Shown piece after piece: positions 44,407-53,811 of a DNA stretch of 64,000 nt. The stretch lies in contig CAVWDU010000003.1 of NCBI GenBank assembly GCA_963753815.1, positions 434,001 to 498,000 on the forward strand. Reading direction: 5' to 3'. The position numbers and the translations under genes are program-made. The notes under the pieces were generated by a model. The model was not told the DNA's origin. It saw only the letters and a program-made list of their open reading frames with translations, and did no database searches. The DNA is from CAVWDU01 sp963753815 (GTDB lineage Bacteria; Pseudomonadota; Gammaproteobacteria; Pseudomonadales; Halieaceae). Each line of letters starts with the position of its first letter. Within the stretch, counting starts at the first letter, position 1.

Positions 44407-45587
44407 AACGCTGGGATATCGGTCTGGGTGCGCCCCAGGATCAGCGCGTGGACGTCATGGGTGCCCTCGTAGGTGTTGACCACCTCGAGGTTCATCATGT
44501 GCCGCATCACGGGATACTCATCGGAGATACCGTTGCCGCCCAGCATGTCTCTCGCCTGGCGGGCAATCTGCAGTGATTTACCGCAGGAATTGCGCTTGAT
44601 CAGTGAAATCAATTCAGGGGCAATCTGGCCGGCATCCATGAGCTCGCCGGCACGGTGACAGCCCTGCAGCCCGATCGCGATCTCCGTCTGCATGTCGGCG
44701 AGCTTGAGCTGGATCAGCTGGTTCGCCGCCAGCGGGCGACCGAACTGTTTGCGCTCCATGGTGTAATCGCGCGCCGCGTGCCAGCAGGCCTCCGCCGCGC
44801 CCAGAGCGCCCCAGGCAATCCCGTAGCGCGCGTTGTTGAGACAGCCGAAAGGGCCCTTCAGCCCATCGACGTTGGGCAGCAGGTTCTCCTCGGGAACGAA
44901 GACATCGTCCATAACGATCTCGCCGGTGACCGAGGCGCGCAGCGCCAGCTTGCCTTCGATCTTGGGCGCGCTCAGGCCTTGCATGCCTTTCTCGAGCACG
45001 AAGCCCCGGATCTTGTCGTCATCGGTCTTCGCCCACACCACGAAGACATCGGCGATCGGGCTGTTGGTGATCCACATCTTGGCGCCGGTGAGGCGATAGC
45101 CACCGTCCGCGCTGCGGGCACGGGTGATCATGCCACCGGGATCGGAGCCGTGATCGGGCTCGGTCAGCCCGAAACAGCCGATCCATTCACCCGTTGCCAG
45201 GCGCGGCAGGTACTTCTCGCGCTGTGCCTCTGACCCGTAGGCGTAGATGGGATACATCACCAGAGACGACTGCACGCTCATCATCGAGCGGTAGCCGGAA
45301 TCCACTCGCTCTACCTCACGCGCCGCCAGGCCGTAACAGACGTAGTCCACACCGGGACACCCGTAGCCGTCGATGGTCGACCCCAGCAGGCCCATCTCAC
45401 CCATCTCGCGGAATATACCCGGGTCCGTGGACTCCTGCCGGAACGCTTCCTGCACCCGCGGGGCCAGGTGCGCCTGGGCATACTGCCGGGCACTGTCACG
45501 CACCATGCGCTGCTCATCGCCGAGTTGCTGTTCCAGCAGGAAGGGGTCCTGCCAATCGAGTTTCTGCCACTTCCTGCTCTGCGCCAT
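44403..45587 (-). CDS. gcdH: Glutaryl-CoA dehydrogenase
   Basis: A 394-residue acyl-CoA dehydrogenase of the GCDH type. The start WQKLDWQDPFLLEQQLGDEQRMVRDSAR, CFGLTEPDHGSDPGGM, and KMWITNSPIADVFVVWAKT match glutaryl-CoA dehydrogenases. The catalytic Glu lies in the C-terminal NTYEGTHDVHALILG. The reaction is oxidative decarboxylation of glutaryl-CoA to crotonyl-CoA in lysine, tryptophan or glutarate breakdown. GAGAGGAGG eight bases upstream of the ATG is a strong ribosome site. Divergent from the LysR-type regulator, coupled to gcdG. Confidence 0.94.
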   Translation of the reverse strand: MAQSRKWQKLDWQDPFLLEQQLGDEQRMVRDSARQYAQAHLAPRVQEAFRQESTDPGIFREMGEMGLLGSTIDGYGCPGVDYVCYGLAAREVERVDSGYRSMMSVQSSLVMYPIYAYGSEAQREKYLPRLATGEWIGCFGLTEPDHGSDPGGMITRARSADGGYRLTGAKMWITNSPIADVFVVWAKTDDDKIRGFVLEKGMQGLSAPKIEGKLALRASVTGEIVMDDVFVPEENLLPNVDGLKGPFGCLNNARYGIAWGALGAAEACWHAARDYTMERKQFGRPLAANQLIQLKLADMQTEIAIGLQGCHRAGELMDAGQIAPELISLIKRNSCGKSLQIARQARDMLGGNGISDEYPVMRHMMNLEVVNTYEGTHDVHALILGRTQTDIPAF

Positions 45588-45726
45588 CGCTGCCGCCTCC
45601 TCTCAAAACGCCTTTGCCCCGCCGGGCACATTGATCATCGTGACTGGCAACGCTAACAGGAAATGCTTCATTGATAAAATATATGTTTTATATATAAACT
45701 ATATTCATTATATATAGGAAGCACCC
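45588..45726. promoter_or_regulatory. Divergent gcdH-gcdR promoter region with AT-rich palindrome
   Basis: About 60 bases before gcdR are almost pure A and T in an otherwise GC-rich genome. They contain the perfect palindrome TTTATATATAAA (45687-45698) with flanking ATAT-N7-ATAT spacing that fits LysR-type T-N11-A boxes. The region is 139 bases, so both divergent promoters and the regulator's binding site must lie here. Confidence 0.6.
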
Positions 45727-46596
45727 ATGGACCTTCGCAAACTGGAGATTTTTGTCCGGGTGGCGGAATGCAAGAGCTTCAGCAAGGCGGCCGCCAGCCT
45801 GCACATGGCCCAGCCCGCCGTCAGCATCGCCGTTCGCAAACTCGAAGAGTCACTCGGCGCCAACCTGTTCGACCGCCGCGGACGTCAGGTCGAACTCACC
45901 GCAGAGGGCAGGAACCTGCTGCAACGGGCTGTGCCCATCCTTCGCGACGTCGAGGCGCTCAAGCAGTCGACCGGGGCCATGAGCGACCTGTTGCTCGGTG
46001 AGCTGAGCATCACCTGCCCTTCCATGCTTGCCACCTATTACCTCCCTGACCTGCTCGGAGAATTTCTGGCCCAGTACCCCGGGCTCACCGCAGCCGTCAC
46101 CCAGGCCGGCACCACCCGTGCGGAACAGATGCTGCTGGCGGACGAAATCGAGATCGGGGTGACCTCAACCGGTGCGTCCCAGCGCCAGGACATCGAACGC
46201 TACCCCCTGCTGAACGAGGAAATGGTTCTCTGCGTGGGCGCCGGACATCCATGGGCCGGACGCGGGAGCGTCGACCTGGCGGAGTTGGACAACGCCCCCA
46301 TGGTGGTTTACGAGAGTGGCTACTACATCCGGGAACGACTGGATGCGCTGTGCGCGGACGCCGGGGTAGAGCCGGATTTCCGCCTGCAGAGCAATTTCCT
46401 GCCGCTGCTGGTCAGCATGGTCCGCCAGGGGCTGGGAGCAACAGTCGGGCTGCGGATGATGGCGGAGCAGGAACCCGGTCTACACGGATTGGCGCTGAAC
46501 CCCGGAGTGGACGTGCATATGGCCCTGGCAAAACGCCGGGGTCGGACGCTGTCCAGGGCTAACCAGGCGTTCCTGGACTGGCTGGGACAGCGCTGA
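45727..46596 (+). CDS. gcdR: LysR-family transcriptional regulator of the glutarate genes
   Basis: A 289-residue LysR-type protein. The winged HTH is residues 1-60 (LRKLEIFVRVAECKSFSKAAASLHMAQPAVSIAVRKLEESLGANLFDRRGR) and the periplasmic-binding-type effector domain follows (LLGELSITCPSMLATYYLPDLLGEF). It is divergent from gcdH-gcdG and probably activates them in response to glutarate, as GcdR does in Pseudomonas; the symbol rests on that layout. Confidence 0.88.
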   Translation: MDLRKLEIFVRVAECKSFSKAAASLHMAQPAVSIAVRKLEESLGANLFDRRGRQVELTAEGRNLLQRAVPILRDVEALKQSTGAMSDLLLGELSITCPSMLATYYLPDLLGEFLAQYPGLTAAVTQAGTTRAEQMLLADEIEIGVTSTGASQRQDIERYPLLNEEMVLCVGAGHPWAGRGSVDLAELDNAPMVVYESGYYIRERLDALCADAGVEPDFRLQSNFLPLLVSMVRQGLGATVGLRMMAEQEPGLHGLALNPGVDVHMALAKRRGRTLSRANQAFLDWLGQR

Positions 46597-46668
46597 CATC
46601 CGGCGCCGGCCATCTGTCGATCCGGGGTGCCGCGCACGGCAGCGAGCGCGCAACGCCCCGCTAGGGGT

Positions 46669-47088
46669 TCAATGACGATCGGGCGGGCCCTTCAGTTCAA
46701 CCACATTGCCCTCGGGGTCGGTGAGGTAAATCGACGGCCCTTCACCCTCCGCCCCGTAGCGGTTCTCGGTGGGTCCGGCCTCCACACCGTGCCCGGCGAG
46801 GTGCCGGCGAATTGCGGCGTCGTCGAAGGGTTCGACACGCAGGCAGAAGTGGTCGAGATTGCGGCCCTCGCGCCCCGGCGCCCGCCCCCCGGCCCGGCCG
46901 AGCGGGCTATTCACCGGCACGAGGTCAATCAGGGACGCACCCGCTCGCAGCTGCACCAGCCCAATGTCGTCCTTGCGCCGCTCAACCGGGCAGCCCAGGA
47001 CCCCGGTGTAGAAAGCCAGCATGGTATCGAGGTCGGACACCCGCAGCACCACGTGGTCCAGTTCCCGAATCGTGATCATCGCAGGCAC
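46669..47088 (-). CDS. VOC family glyoxalase-like protein
   Basis: A 139-residue vicinal-oxygen-chelate protein. The opening ITIRELDHVVLRVSDLDTMLAFYTGVLGC supplies the first metal ligand His, and LDHFCLRVEPFDDAAIRRHLAGHGVEAG plus the end IYLTDPEGNVVELKG supplies the second half with a His and a final Glu. Glyoxalase, dioxygenase or fosfomycin-type roles are possible; no substrate clue. It converges with gcdR. Confidence 0.88.
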   Translation of the reverse strand: MPAMITIRELDHVVLRVSDLDTMLAFYTGVLGCPVERRKDDIGLVQLRAGASLIDLVPVNSPLGRAGGRAPGREGRNLDHFCLRVEPFDDAAIRRHLAGHGVEAGPTENRYGAEGEGPSIYLTDPEGNVVELKGPPDRH

Positions 47089-47117
47089 CCTCGTTCACTC
47101 TCTATCATGGAGTCTAG

Positions 47118-47261
47118 GGCAGCCTGTTGAAAAAGTCGCAGGCGAGTGCGAGACAAGGCAAAAATCGGCGTAAAACCGTACTGTACATGGCAGTACATGA
47201 GGATTTTGAGCCGATTGTTAACGCCTTATCGTGCCGGCCGAGGCTTTTTCAACAGGCTGCC
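47118..47261. mobile_element. 144-bp palindromic repeat element, copy 1 (MITE-like)
   Basis: GGCAGCCTGTTGAAAAAG at 47118-47135 and its exact reverse complement at 47244-47261 are 18-bp terminal inverted repeats. Inside, AAGGC/GCCTT and AATCGGC/GCCGATT pairs nest towards a central TACTG...CAGTA stem, so the whole element can fold into one long hairpin. No target duplication is certain. A diverged second copy lies at 59096-59237. It sits between the VOC gene and the phosphoribosyltransferase gene and codes for nothing. Confidence 0.8.
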
Positions 47262-47378
47262 AGCGGTCGGCGCCGCCTTTTCAGCGCAGCACGGCCCCTG
47301 ATAAGCTGCCCTTGTGTTTACACGCCCGGCGTCACCGCGGCCAGCCCAGGGGGCACCGCCCCAACGGAGTCCGAGCTC

Positions 47379-48122
47379 ATGACCGAAAGTGATTACCTGC
47401 GGCAGGTTCAGGCAGCACCGGCTGACATCGACCTGGGATTCTGGCGGCAGGCCGAGGGCGTATCGGTCCCGGACGACGAGCTTCGCTTCCTGTTGATTCC
47501 CGATCCGGTGGAATCGGCGGCAGTGGCTGAAGTCGCCCGACAGGTGCACGCCTACCAACAGCGCAACGCCGGCGGCCAGGCGCAGATCACCCGGGCGCTC
47601 ATCGTCACCATGGGAGGCATGTTGCCCGGGTCGCTGCTGCACGATCACCTGGCCAGTGGGCGGAGCGAGGGCACGCCGGCAATCGAGTTCGGTACCGTTG
47701 GAGTATCACTCTACGAAAGCCCGGGCGTTCGTTACGACAAACCGCGCATCCTGCACACCATGTCGGTGGATATCGTCGGCCACACAGTGCTGCTGGTCGA
47801 CGACCTCGGCGACTATGGCGGCACCCTGGAATTTCTCAGCGATCACGTCACGGAACGGGGCGCGGCCGGGGTGCTGAGCGCGGTGTTGTACCTGAAACCG
47901 GCGGCGAGGCAACGGGGATGCGTGGATTTCCACTTCGGGGAAACCGATCAGGAGACCTGGATCATCACGCCCAGGGAGCGGGTCGAGACCCTGGTCAAGC
48001 GGGTGCCGGTCTGGCGCGATCGCGGCGCCGATATCGACGAATGCAGGCGTCGCCTGATTAAACTGATCGGCTATCCACCTTACCTCGTCGACGATTACCT
48101 GCCGGCGGCGTTTGCAGGCTGA
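47379..48122 (+). CDS. Phosphoribosyltransferase-family protein
   Basis: About 247 residues from ATG 47379 (GGAG nine bases before). The PRPP loop VLLVDDLGDYGGT is at residues 137-149, the hallmark of type I phosphoribosyltransferases. Upstream residues (LRFLLIPDPVESAAVAEVARQVHAY) and the C-terminal ECRRRLIKLIGYPPYLVDDYLP do not reveal the base substrate; xanthine/hypoxanthine-type enzymes of plant and archaeal kind are similar in size. The open frame continues upstream into the palindromic repeat, but that part is not homologous. Confidence 0.82.
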   Translation: MTESDYLRQVQAAPADIDLGFWRQAEGVSVPDDELRFLLIPDPVESAAVAEVARQVHAYQQRNAGGQAQITRALIVTMGGMLPGSLLHDHLASGRSEGTPAIEFGTVGVSLYESPGVRYDKPRILHTMSVDIVGHTVLLVDDLGDYGGTLEFLSDHVTERGAAGVLSAVLYLKPAARQRGCVDFHFGETDQETWIITPRERVETLVKRVPVWRDRGADIDECRRRLIKLIGYPPYLVDDYLPAAFAG

Positions 48123-48157
48123 CCCCACGGACGGCGGAATCCCCAGCGCCGCGGGCC

Positions 48158-49432
48158 TCAGTCCGGCGCAGCCACATAAATCGCGCGGAAATCATTGACG
48201 TTGGTGTCGGTCGGCCCGGTAACGACGAGATCACCGATAGCGTCAAAAAACGTCCACGCATCGTTGTTCCGCAAGCTGGTCTCCGGGTCGAGCCCGGCGC
48301 CGCGGGCCCGGTGCAGCGTGGTGCTGTCTATGAAGCACCCGGCGTTGTCCTCGCTGCCATCGATGCCATCGGTATCGCAGACGATGGCGCTGATGCCCGC
48401 CTCGCCGGCGAGGTTGAGCGCCATACCCAGGGCAAATTCGGTGTTGGGTCCACCACGGCCCTTACCGCGCAGTGACACCGTTGTCTCGCCGCCCGAGAGA
48501 ATGACGCAGGGCGGCTCAACCGGCTGACCGTGGTACCTGGCCTGGCGGGCGATCGCGGCGAAGGCCTTGCCGACTTCCCGGGATTCACCCTCGATCGAAT
48601 CGGCGAGTATGAGCGCCGGCACTCCCTCGTTCTCAGCCTGGCGGGCCGCCGCCAGCAGGGATACCTGGGGTCCCGCGATGATGTGCACCTCGTTGCCGTC
48701 GAAGACCGCATCCCCGGGTTTGGGTGTCTCTGCCGCGGGGCTATCGAGAAACTGCAGAATACTGTCTGCAACCGCCAGCCCGTAGCGCTGGATGATCGCC
48801 TTCGCGTCTGCGGCGGTAGAGGCGTCCGGCACGGTCGGGCCGGATGCGATCGCCCGCGGATCGTCGCCGGGGACGTCGGAGATGAGTAGCGAAACCACGC
48901 GCGCCGGGTGACAGGCCGCGGCGAGCCGCCCACCCTTGATAGCAGAGACGTGCTTGCGCACGGTATTAATCTCGCCGATTCCCGCGCCGCAGGCCAGCAA
49001 TTGCCGATTGAGCGCCTGCTTCTCGGCGAGTGAAATGCCCTCCCCGGGCAGCGGCAGCAAAGCCGAACCGCCCCCGGATATCAGGCACAGCACAAGATCG
49101 TTGGGAGTGAGGCCATCGCAGAGCTGCAGCATGCCCGCGGCCGCGTCCGCGCCGGCCGCATCGGGCACGGGGTGCGCGGCCTCGACGACCTCGATGCGCC
49201 CGGCGTCCGCACCCTGTCCGTGACGTGTGACGACCAGCCCCGAGAGCGATCCGCTCCAGTGTTGGTCGACGATGCGCGCCATCTCGGCCGCTGCCTTGCC
49301 GGCACCGAGAACGAGCGTACGTCCAGCGGGTGGTTGGGGAAGATACCCGGGCAGCACGGCACGGGGTTGCGCGGCCAGGACGGCCGCGTCGAACAGCCGG
49401 CGCAGGAACGCGCGCGGCTCAGTCATGACCAC
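48158..49432 (-). CDS. Glycerate 2-kinase (MOFRL family)
   Basis: A 424-residue MOFRL-type glycerate kinase. N-terminal AFLRRLFDAAVLAAQPRAVLPGYLP, VLGAGKAAAEMARI, LVLCLISGGGSALLPLPGEG, and INTVRKHVSAIKGGRLA are diagnostic; the MOFRL part (PCVILSGGETTVSLRGKGRGGPNTEFALGMAL, then ICDTDGIDGSEDNAGCF) closes it. It phosphorylates D-glycerate at the 2-position for hydroxypyruvate or glucarate breakdown. It ends 36 bases from the convergent phosphoribosyltransferase gene and lies 30 bases after the peroxiredoxin gene on the same strand. Confidence 0.92.
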   Translation of the reverse strand: MVMTEPRAFLRRLFDAAVLAAQPRAVLPGYLPQPPAGRTLVLGAGKAAAEMARIVDQHWSGSLSGLVVTRHGQGADAGRIEVVEAAHPVPDAAGADAAAGMLQLCDGLTPNDLVLCLISGGGSALLPLPGEGISLAEKQALNRQLLACGAGIGEINTVRKHVSAIKGGRLAAACHPARVVSLLISDVPGDDPRAIASGPTVPDASTAADAKAIIQRYGLAVADSILQFLDSPAAETPKPGDAVFDGNEVHIIAGPQVSLLAAARQAENEGVPALILADSIEGESREVGKAFAAIARQARYHGQPVEPPCVILSGGETTVSLRGKGRGGPNTEFALGMALNLAGEAGISAIVCDTDGIDGSEDNAGCFIDSTTLHRARGAGLDPETSLRNNDAWTFFDAIGDLVVTGPTDTNVNDFRAIYVAAPD

Positions 49433-49462
49433 CCACCAGCCGGTGGGTGGCCAACGTGGCTA

Positions 49463-50035
49463 TCAGCCCTGGAAGGCCTTGCGAGGCTCGGATACTCCGC
49501 CTGACTCGACGCCCTTGAGGTAGGCCAGCATGGTGTCTGCATCGGAGACCTCGAATGGATCAGTGGGGCAATTGTCGCCGAACTCCGACTCGATGAACAT
49601 CTTTTCGATGTTGCCGTCATCCACCAGCATTGAGTAGCGCCAGGAACGCATGCCAAAGCCGAGGTTTGCCTTGTCGACAAGCATGCCCATCTTGCGGGTA
49701 AACTCACCGTTGCCGTCCGGCAGCAGAAAGATGTTCTTGTTGTCCTGGCTCTTGCCCCACTGGAACATCACGAACGCGTCGTTGACGGAGATACAGACGA
49801 TCTCGTCGACGCCCTGGGCCTTGAACTCGTCGTAGAGCTCGTCATAGCGCGGCAGGTGGTTGGATGAACAGGTCGGTGTGAAGGCACCCGGCAGGGAAAA
49901 GACCACAACTTTCTTGCCGCCGAACAGGTCGGCCGTCGTCTTGTCTTCCCAGCGGTACGGGTTTTCACCGTCCACAGACTCGTCCCGCACCCGGGTCTTG
50001 AAGGTGACGTCTGGTACTCGATCAATCATTGGCAT
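49463..50035 (-). CDS. Peroxiredoxin (Prx5/hybrid-type)
   Basis: A 190-residue Prx5-subfamily enzyme with the peroxidatic Cys56 in PGAFTPTCSSNHLP, the conserved Arg-containing LGFGMRSWRYSMLVDDG, and SVNDAFVMFQWGKSQ. It reduces hydroperoxides using glutathione/glutaredoxin or thioredoxin. In some bacteria the same domain is fused to a glutaredoxin; here the protein stops before one would start. A ribosome site (GGAGAG) precedes the ATG. Confidence 0.93.
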   Translation of the reverse strand: MPMIDRVPDVTFKTRVRDESVDGENPYRWEDKTTADLFGGKKVVVFSLPGAFTPTCSSNHLPRYDELYDEFKAQGVDEIVCISVNDAFVMFQWGKSQDNKNIFLLPDGNGEFTRKMGMLVDKANLGFGMRSWRYSMLVDDGNIEKMFIESEFGDNCPTDPFEVSDADTMLAYLKGVESGGVSEPRKAFQG

Positions 50036-50240
50036 TACTCTCTCCTTTCGCGTTGTTTAATAGGCGATTTACGGGTCGCCTGCTTTCACCAGCAATGTTG
50101 GCTCTGAGCGTGCGGAGCCTCTACTTCTCTGCCGTGTGAACAGCACGACCGTCGATATCTCCACAATACTACGCAGCCCGGCCCCCGGTGGACATCGGGA
50201 ATTTCAAATCAAGGCGTTCGGTTTTTTCGATGGAAGATGG

Positions 50241-51587
50241 TCAAAGTGCTGCGTCGTACTCCAGCGGAGTGACCTGGCGATCGTATTCCACCAGCTCCTG
50301 GTACTTGATCTGGCTGTAGACCTGCTGGAAGCGTTCACCCAGGTAGTCGCGTATGAAAGGGGAATTCTCGAACCGGGTCAGTGCGTCGGGCAGGTAGCGC
50401 GGCAGCGAGTCGGGCAACTGCTCATAGGCATTTCCGTCGATGGGCTCCGGCGCCTCCAGCCGCTCCTCGATACCATGGACGATACCGGCCAACACCGCAG
50501 CCATGACGAGGTGGGGATGAGCATCCGCGCCGGCAACACGGTGTTCAATGCGAGTCGCCGCGGGCACGTCCGTCGGCACCCGGAGCGAGACCGTCCGGTT
50601 CTCATAACCCCAGGCAGGTGCCAGCGGCGCGTGTGAGCCGCGCTGGAAGCGGCGATAGGAATTCACGTTGGGCGCAAACAGCAACATGCTGTCCGGCATG
50701 CCCGCCAGGCAGCCGGCAATCGCCTGGCGCAGGCGCGGCGTGCCGAGGGCCGTGCCGTCATCGAAAAGGTTCGCCCCGTCGGCGTCGACCACGCTGCAAT
50801 GTATATGCATACCGTTACCGGCGAGATCGCCGTAAGGCTTGGCCATAAAGGTCGCCCGCATGCCGTGCTGCCTGGCCACGGCCCGCACCGTGCGCTGCAA
50901 CATAACCGCCTGGTCGGCGGCGAGCAGGGCATCTGCGCGGTGGTAGAGGTTGATTTCATACTGCGATGGGCCGGCTTCCTTGATCAGCGTATCGACGGGC
51001 AGACCCTGCGCCTGGCACGCATCATTGATCGCATGCATCAACTCCGCCTGCTCCTCCATGGTTTCCAGGCAGTAGGTCTGGCCACTGGCGAGTATGCCAC
51101 CAACGCGGTCGTGCTGGGTGTGCAGGGGCCGACCGAGTGCGTCGTCCTCCGCCTCGAACAGGTGAAACTCCATCTCACTGGCCATCACGGCGGTCAGACC
51201 GTGGCCGCGTAATCGCTGCGCCAGCCGATCGAGCAGGAAACGGGCATCATAGGCACAGGGGGAGCCATCGGCCTCGAGCATGGACACCAGTATCTGGCCC
51301 GTGGGCCGGGTCGCCCAGGGAGCGGTGGAGAGGGTGCGCAACTCCGCCTGGCACAAGCCATCGGCATCGCCGCTGTCGAAAACCAGCGACTCCACGTCGC
51401 GCCCCCAGACATCGAATGCCAGGGCGCTCAGCGGCAGCTTGAGCCCACCCGCGACGACCTTGTGAATCTTGTCCCGGGTGACCCATTTACCACGAAAACC
51501 GCCGGCGAGGTCCGGGAGGATGATCTCGAACACCTCGATGTCCGGATGTGAGGCCAGAAATTCGTCCAGCCGGTTGTCAGGCCCCAT
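50241..51587 (-). CDS. Glutamine synthetase family protein (gamma-glutamylputrescine synthetase type)
   Basis: 448 residues from ATG 51587, ten bases after GAGGAG; the longer open frame to 51674 has no ribosome site. Domains: beta-grasp N-terminus (FEIILPDLAGGFRGKWV), catalytic domain with VMASEMEFHLF, EAGPSQYEINLYH (metal-binding Glu) and the ATP-binding NGMHIHCSV, and NRTVSLRVPT. The PuuA/SpuI branch has this kind of opening and the neighbouring polyamine aminotransferase gene supports it. It would glutamylate a polyamine with ATP. Exact substrate is inference. Confidence 0.88.
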   Translation of the reverse strand: MGPDNRLDEFLASHPDIEVFEIILPDLAGGFRGKWVTRDKIHKVVAGGLKLPLSALAFDVWGRDVESLVFDSGDADGLCQAELRTLSTAPWATRPTGQILVSMLEADGSPCAYDARFLLDRLAQRLRGHGLTAVMASEMEFHLFEAEDDALGRPLHTQHDRVGGILASGQTYCLETMEEQAELMHAINDACQAQGLPVDTLIKEAGPSQYEINLYHRADALLAADQAVMLQRTVRAVARQHGMRATFMAKPYGDLAGNGMHIHCSVVDADGANLFDDGTALGTPRLRQAIAGCLAGMPDSMLLFAPNVNSYRRFQRGSHAPLAPAWGYENRTVSLRVPTDVPAATRIEHRVAGADAHPHLVMAAVLAGIVHGIEERLEAPEPIDGNAYEQLPDSLPRYLPDALTRFENSPFIRDYLGERFQQVYSQIKYQELVEYDRQVTPLEYDAAL

Positions 51588-51849
51588 GTAGTCGGTACTC
51601 CTCGCGCCATGGCCTGTGGCCGGAAGTCGCGGCATCTGTCGGCGGCCGGGCAAAGGTGCCATCCCGCAATTCATACGCCGGAGCGCAGTGAATTGCAGCC
51701 TCTCCCCTGCCTTGGGGTATTATGCGACACTATTTAACAACGCCCAGCCGCTTTAGGCCAGACCGGGTCGCGCAGACCCGGTTTGCGTGACCCGGACGAG
51801 TCCACTCACCCGAGGCAGCGCGCACCCGACCATCCAGGAGTTTACCATC

Positions 51850-53238
51850 ATGAACAAACCCGTCACTTCACCCGACCTGAAGAAACTGGATCGAGCTCAC
51901 CACCTGCACCCCTTTACCGATCTCAAGAGCCACGCCAAAAAAGGCGGCCGGATCGTCTCCAGGGCAGAGCATATCTATATCTACGACGACAAGGGCAATC
52001 GCATGCTCGACGGCATGTCGGGACTGTGGTGCTGCAACCTCGGTTACAGCCAGCAAAGTATCATCGAGGCCATTTACCGGCAGTTACAGGAACTGCCCTA
52101 CTACAACAATTTCTTCAAGTGCTCCAACCAGCCCGCCGCCGAACTCGCCAGAGCGCTGGCGGAGATCACGCCGCCGCAGTTCGAGCATGTCTTTTTCACC
52201 AATTCAGGCTCCGAGGCAAACGACACCAACCTGCGGCTGGTGCACCGCTACTACGACCTGCAGGGCAGGCCGGAAAAAGAGCTCATCATCAGCCGCAAAA
52301 ATGCCTATCACGGTAGCACGATTGCAGCGTCCTCGCTGGGCGGGATGAGTGCCATGCATGAGCAGACCCGCGGCCTGGGTTACGTGCATCACATCAACCA
52401 GCCGCACTGGTTCGAAAACGGCGCCGAGGGCGAGAGCCCGGAGGATTTCGGTATCCGCGTCGCCCGTGAGCTGGAGGAAAAAATCGACGAACTCGGCGAG
52501 CACCGCGTCGCCGCCTTCATCGCCGAGCCGGTCCAGGGCGCGGGGGGAGTGATCGTACCCCCCGATACCTACTGGCCGGAAATCCAGCGTATCTGCGATG
52601 AACGCGACATCCTCCTGATCGCAGACGAGGTCATCTGTGGTTTTGGCAGGACCGGCAACTGGTTTGGCAGCGAGACCTATGGCATCCGGCCCGATCTGAT
52701 GACGTTTGCCAAGGCCGTGACCAACGGCTACATGCCACTGGGCGGCGTGATGGTCGGCAAGAAGGTCATCGACGTACTGCTCCAGCACGACGGGGAGTTC
52801 GCCCACGGCCTCACCTATTCGGGACACCCCGCAGCCTGCGCCGCGGGACTGGAGACACTGCGAATCCTTCGCGAGGGCGACATTATCCAGTACGCCGCGG
52901 AGACCCTCTCCCCCCACTTCCAGGCGCGATTGCAGGAGCTGGTTGACCACCCTATCGTCGGCGAAGTGCGCGGGCAGGGGATGTTCGCCGCGGTGGAACT
53001 GGTCCGCGACAAAGGCTCGCGCGAGCGCCTCGCACCTGACTCGGAAGCCGCGGTGTACTGCCGTGATCGAGCCAATGCCAGGGGCCTGATGGTGCGCCAG
53101 ACGGGTGACGCGATGATCACCGCACCGCCGTTGGTGTGCAGCCTGGACGAACTCGACCAACTCGCCGACATTCTCAAACAGGCGCTTGACCAGACGGCGA
53201 AGCACTACGGCGTCAAGCTGGGTCGTAGCAGGGGCTAG
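51850..53238 (+). CDS. Putrescine/polyamine:pyruvate aminotransferase (class III, SpuC-like)
   Basis: 462 residues from ATG 51850, nine bases after AGGAG. The PLP lysine is Lys288 in MTFAKAVTNGYMPLGGV. The opening LDRAHHLHPFTDLKSHAKKGGRIVSRAEHIYIYDDKGNRMLDGMSGLWCCNLGY and the N-acyl binding site FFTNSGSEANDTNLRL are characteristic of SpuC and related omega-amine:pyruvate transaminases. It removes an amino group from putrescine or other diamines onto pyruvate. It diverges from the gamma-glutamyl ligase-like gene, which may act in the same polyamine use pathway. Confidence 0.92.
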   Translation: MNKPVTSPDLKKLDRAHHLHPFTDLKSHAKKGGRIVSRAEHIYIYDDKGNRMLDGMSGLWCCNLGYSQQSIIEAIYRQLQELPYYNNFFKCSNQPAAELARALAEITPPQFEHVFFTNSGSEANDTNLRLVHRYYDLQGRPEKELIISRKNAYHGSTIAASSLGGMSAMHEQTRGLGYVHHINQPHWFENGAEGESPEDFGIRVARELEEKIDELGEHRVAAFIAEPVQGAGGVIVPPDTYWPEIQRICDERDILLIADEVICGFGRTGNWFGSETYGIRPDLMTFAKAVTNGYMPLGGVMVGKKVIDVLLQHDGEFAHGLTYSGHPAACAAGLETLRILREGDIIQYAAETLSPHFQARLQELVDHPIVGEVRGQGMFAAVELVRDKGSRERLAPDSEAAVYCRDRANARGLMVRQTGDAMITAPPLVCSLDELDQLADILKQALDQTAKHYGVKLGRSRG

Positions 53239-53277
53239 CCCAGATTCCGTTGAGACATGGCAGGTAAAAAACGGCGG

Positions 53278-53811
53278 TCAGGGATCAGGCAGCGGGAAGA
53301 ACTGGTAGTGCTGGGCGCCCACGCTGGCTTCCAGCAACAGACCGCCGCGGACTTCCACGAATATCGCCACGTCCTCGTTATATGACGGCGTGAGTGAGCG
53401 ACCCACGGTCAACGCGGCCGCGTTGGCCTGGCCGGTGAATTCAAGCTGGCTGCTGCGAAAGCGCTGCACGGCGGCCAGGGTGCGGAAAAACAGGATGCTG
53501 CGGTAGGCCTGCACGCCGAGGTCGACGCCAGCAAAAAACTCCACCATCCTGACCTTGCCAGTGACATCGCCGCGCTCAAAAAGCCAGCCGTCGCCGATCG
53601 CGCCACCAAACCCGGTGCCCGCACGCAGCGCAGACGGCAGCACTGCATAGCCGGCAGCCTGTTCAAAGTAACCCGTCAGCAGGTCATTCTGGCGAAAGGC
53701 ATCCAGCGCCTTTTCGACCGCCGCCTGCTCGACGGCGTCGTAGGCCACCGGCCGCCATACACAGCCCGCACAGGACAACAGCACCGCCAGGGATACCAGC
53801 CAGTGTTTCAC
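53278..53811 (-). CDS. SYLF/YSC84-domain lipoprotein
   Basis: A 177-residue protein with lipoprotein N-terminus MKHWLVSLAVLLSCAGC (Cys17). The rest is a SYLF (YSC84) lipid-binding domain: FEQAAGYAVLPSALRAGTGFGGAIGDGWLFERGDVTG, AGVDLGVQAYRSILFFRTLAAVQRF and GSLTPSYNEDVAIFVEVRGGLLLEASVGAQ. Such proteins bind lipids or act as envelope stress proteins in bacteria; no enzyme activity is known. The first four bases overlap the stop of the MipA-like gene, so the two are translated together. Confidence 0.87.
   Translation of the reverse strand: MKHWLVSLAVLLSCAGCVWRPVAYDAVEQAAVEKALDAFRQNDLLTGYFEQAAGYAVLPSALRAGTGFGGAIGDGWLFERGDVTGKVRMVEFFAGVDLGVQAYRSILFFRTLAAVQRFRSSQLEFTGQANAAALTVGRSLTPSYNEDVAIFVEVRGGLLLEASVGAQHYQFFPLPDP

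Noticed and set aside
47127..47378. N-terminal extension of the phosphoribosyltransferase through the palindromic repeat
   Set aside because: The frame is open by chance through the repeat; GGAG and homology place the start at 47379.
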